Origin: an uncultured Clostridia bacterium
Lineage (GTDB): Bacteria > Bacillota > Clostridia > Christensenellales > UBA1242
DNA length: 43,373 nucleotides
NCBI GenBank assembly: GCA_944372325.1
Contig: CALVYR010000006.1
Location: 1 to 43,373 of the forward strand
Direction of reading: 5' to 3'
A program made the position numbers and the translations under genes. Every line of letters starts with the position of its first letter. Within the stretch, counting starts at the first letter, position 1. Shown piece by piece: positions 41,515 through 43,373 of the stretch. The notes under the pieces are model-generated. The model ran no database searches and was not told where the DNA came from. It saw only the letters and a program-made list of their open reading frames with translations.

Positions 41515-42425
41515 TGTTACCGGATAAGATTTTTGGGCTGTTTTCCATGTATGGCTTAATGATAGGTGTAGGGATAATTCTATGCTTTGTTGTTTTATAT
41601 GTATATGGAAAACATGCTAAAATAAACAATAAATTTTTAGACTTTGTTTTTTACAATGGTATAGTCAGCATAATTGGTGGCTTTTTCTTTGCATACTTAT
41701 TTCAAGCGGTATTAGATTACATAAAAAACCCGTCTGCAGGTTTCCATTTTCAAAATTTAACCTTTATGGGTGGGCTAATTGGCGGAGCTGTAATATTTTT
41801 AATAGGCTATTTTATATTCAGAAATAAATATCCTAAAGGTGAAATTTTAAAACTTTTAAAAATAGTGCCTTGTTGCATTTTAATTGCTCATGCCTTTGGT
41901 AGAATAGGTTGTTTTTGTGCAGGTTGTTGCTATGGCATTGAAACAGACTCTTGGCTTGGAGTAGAATTTCCATCACATCCAGGAGTTAAAGTTTATCCAA
42001 CTCAGCTTTTTGAAGCCATATTTTTATTTCTACTTTTTGGCTTATGCACACTTTTATTTTACAAGCGAGATTTCAAATACAACTTACCACTATACATGAT
42101 AGCCTACGGTGTTTTCCGTTTTTGTATAGAGTTCATTCGTGGTGATGATAGAGGTGCAAATATTTTAGGAATGTCACCATCTCAATTTTGGTCTATATTA
42201 TTAATTTTAGGTGGTGTAGCTGTAATTTTCTTAATTAAATATCTTTACAAGAAACAAACTTTAGAATATGCAAATGTTTCTAACTCTTCTCAAGTTGAAG
42301 AAAATAAGATAGAAGAAAGTGAAATAAAAGAGAAAACGGAAGAAAAACTAAATAACAGCAAGGAGCAAGAAAACATAGAAGAAGGAGAAATTGTTAAGAA
42401 AAAAAATAAGAAAAATAAACATTAA
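41514..42425 (+). CDS. lgt: Prolipoprotein diacylglyceryl transferase family protein
   Basis: Transfers diacylglycerol to the lipobox Cys of prolipoproteins such as the one at 39008. 303 residues, about seven membrane helices, an early MYGLMIGVG helix, FMGGLIGG, the signature HAFGRIGCFCAGCCYG, YPTQLFEA and a late FRFCIEFIRGDDRG. The signature has Cys-rich CFCAGCC where classical Lgt has NFINGE, as in the variant clostridial branch. The last 50 residues are a charged Glu/Lys tail with no counterpart in the classical enzyme. Confidence 0.82.
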   Translation: MLPDKIFGLFSMYGLMIGVGIILCFVVLYVYGKHAKINNKFLDFVFYNGIVSIIGGFFFAYLFQAVLDYIKNPSAGFHFQNLTFMGGLIGGAVIFLIGYFIFRNKYPKGEILKLLKIVPCCILIAHAFGRIGCFCAGCCYGIETDSWLGVEFPSHPGVKVYPTQLFEAIFLFLLFGLCTLLFYKRDFKYNLPLYMIAYGVFRFCIEFIRGDDRGANILGMSPSQFWSILLILGGVAVIFLIKYLYKKQTLEYANVSNSSQVEENKIEESEIKEKTEEKLNNSKEQENIEEGEIVKKKNKKNKH

Positions 42426-42430
42426 AATGG

Positions 42431-42458
42431 TTGACAAAAATGCAGGAGGAGGTAAAAT
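42431..42458 (+). promoter_or_regulatory. Promoter of the terminal surface gene, G-rich spacer
   Basis: Consensus TTGACA (42431-42436), 16 bases containing three AGG repeats next to the -10, TAAAAT (42453-42458). Same overall design and flanking bases as the LRR promoter at 26599-26628. ACCTTG with CAAGGT just downstream forms a hairpin at about 42460-42486. Confidence 0.65.
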
Positions 42459-42540
42459 TACCTTGCAAAAAAAATTTTCAAGGTAATTTTGCTTAAATGT
42501 ATAGAAATTACAAAATATAATTAAATGAAGGTGAGGGCTA

Positions 42541-43373
42541 ATGATAAATAATAGAAAATTCACTATTAATTACATAATCATATCCTTTTTTATAGTATTA
42601 ATTTCTATAATTTCTTTTTCTTTGTTAAATTCAAATGTAAACGCTGTAAATTTACAGCTAACTGGCTCTGGAACTGCTTCAAATCCGTATAAAATTTATA
42701 CATGTGATGATTTTATTAATTTTTCTGAATATGTAAATTCTGGTGGAATTACTTCTAATAGATATTTTGAACTTAAAAATAATATTAATTTAACTTCAAG
42801 TTTTACACCTATTGGTACCGCTCAATATCAATTTAGAGGGCATTTCAATGGTAATTTTAATTCAATATCAAATTTAAATTTAATTGGCTCAAATTATGAG
42901 GGTAGTTTAGGGTTATTTGGATACGCAACTAACGCAACAATTGAAAATATTATTATTGCAGGTGGTAATATAAGCCTTTATAAAGAATATTATGCGGGAG
43001 CTGTTGTTGGGCAGATCAATTCTGGATGTACAATATCTAATTGCGCCAACACGGGCTTGACTATATCTTCATATTCTAATGGGTTAGCAGTAGGTGGAAT
43101 AGTAGGCAGAAGTTTAAATTATTCAAATACTGTCACCAATTGCTTTAATTATGCTAATTTATCAATTAGGACCCCGTCTGCAGTTGCAGGTGGAATTGTT
43201 GGTTTATCAAGTGGTTCTTTAACTATTGAAGAATGTTTTAATCATGGCACCATTACAGCAAACTCTTCTAATTTACAAAATTATTCTGTTGCTGGTGGAA
43301 TTATAGGAGATGGAAATGGGGCAACAATTCGTAATTCATATAATAGAGGAGCTGTAACGGCATCAAATACGAC
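42541..43373 (+). CDS. Exported GLUG-motif surface protein (runs off the window)
   Basis: At least 277 residues, open to the last base; the 3' end is outside. GGTGAGGG lies just before the ATG. Signal peptide about 1-35 (hydrophobic core IIISFFIVLISIISFSLL). Then an ASNPYKIYTCDDF block that commonly opens GLUG proteins, followed by repeated GLUG units (LGLFGYATNATIENI, AGAVVGQINSGCTISNC, VGGIVGRSL, AGGIVGLSSG, AGGIIGDGNG). Beta-helix-like adhesin architecture, related in style to part of the 1120-aa protein. Ligand unknown. Confidence 0.82.
   Translation, partial: MINNRKFTINYIIISFFIVLISIISFSLLNSNVNAVNLQLTGSGTASNPYKIYTCDDFINFSEYVNSGGITSNRYFELKNNINLTSSFTPIGTAQYQFRGHFNGNFNSISNLNLIGSNYEGSLGLFGYATNATIENIIIAGGNISLYKEYYAGAVVGQINSGCTISNCANTGLTISSYSNGLAVGGIVGRSLNYSNTVTNCFNYANLSIRTPSAVAGGIVGLSSGSLTIEECFNHGTITANSSNLQNYSVAGGIIGDGNGATIRNSYNRGAVTASNT

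Overview
The window is AT-rich chromosomal DNA of a low-GC, Gram-positive-type fermentative bacterium. A Clostridia-like Bacillota lineage is the best guess, supported by rplU-prp-rpmA with a cleavable L27 leader, a DUF4364 protein, a YlbJ-type membrane protein, QueH, an OGG1-type glycosylase, pta-ackA and dnaG-rpoD. TGA is a normal stop. I cannot name the genus.

Layout. 1-1050 holds tRNA-Lys(CUU) and tRNA-Gly(CCC) on the minus strand, surrounded by partial, duplicated and inverted tRNA fragments. 1056-10340 is housekeeping: an exported EEP phosphohydrolase, alanine racemase, RsmD, pyruvate kinase, HU, DegV, RadC, QueH, signal peptidase I and YchF. 10340-11550 is a scar of palindromic REP/MITE-like repeats plus a 5'-truncated DUF6273-type gene whose GC-rich, NNY-biased 3' end resembles a diversity-generating retroelement (DGR) variable region. 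11550-26380 is a compact phage-derived cassette. It contains a sigma-region-4-like regulator, a convergent SH3 membrane protein, large terminase, a 1120-aa Sec-exported membrane-anchored surface protein, two small proteins, portal, scaffold-like protein, coat, head-completion proteins, a coiled-coil protein, a BhlA-like protein and a phi-LC3-like holin. There is no integrase, replication module, tail fibre, tape measure or endolysin. 26380-29620 holds a BspA-type leucine-rich-repeat surface protein driven by a promoter with nine Gs between -35 and -10. 29760-42430 is core genome again: dnaG, rpoD, a zinc-ribbon protein, GNAT, DUF4364, ylbJ, pta, ackA, a lipoprotein, rplU-prp-rpmA, ogg and lgt. 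The window ends inside another exported GLUG-type surface protein whose promoter resembles that of the LRR gene.

How the parts may work together. The phage cassette has its own control layer: a regulator promoter surrounded by inverted repeats, a near-perfect 12-bp inverted repeat between the SH3 gene and terminase, and a strong intrinsic terminator between the capsid-operon promoter and its first gene. Packaging and head genes are intact, but mobility and lysis functions are missing and core genes flank it. A domesticated particle-producing system (GTA-like or other capsid exaptation) is therefore a reasonable hypothesis; a decayed podovirus-like prophage is the main alternative. The surface-protein promoters suggest switchable surface display. 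Several core genes (rsmD, pyk, radC, lgt) have promoters placed so that transcription should start at the ATG, implying leaderless mRNAs. All functional calls are from reading the sequence; no database search was possible.
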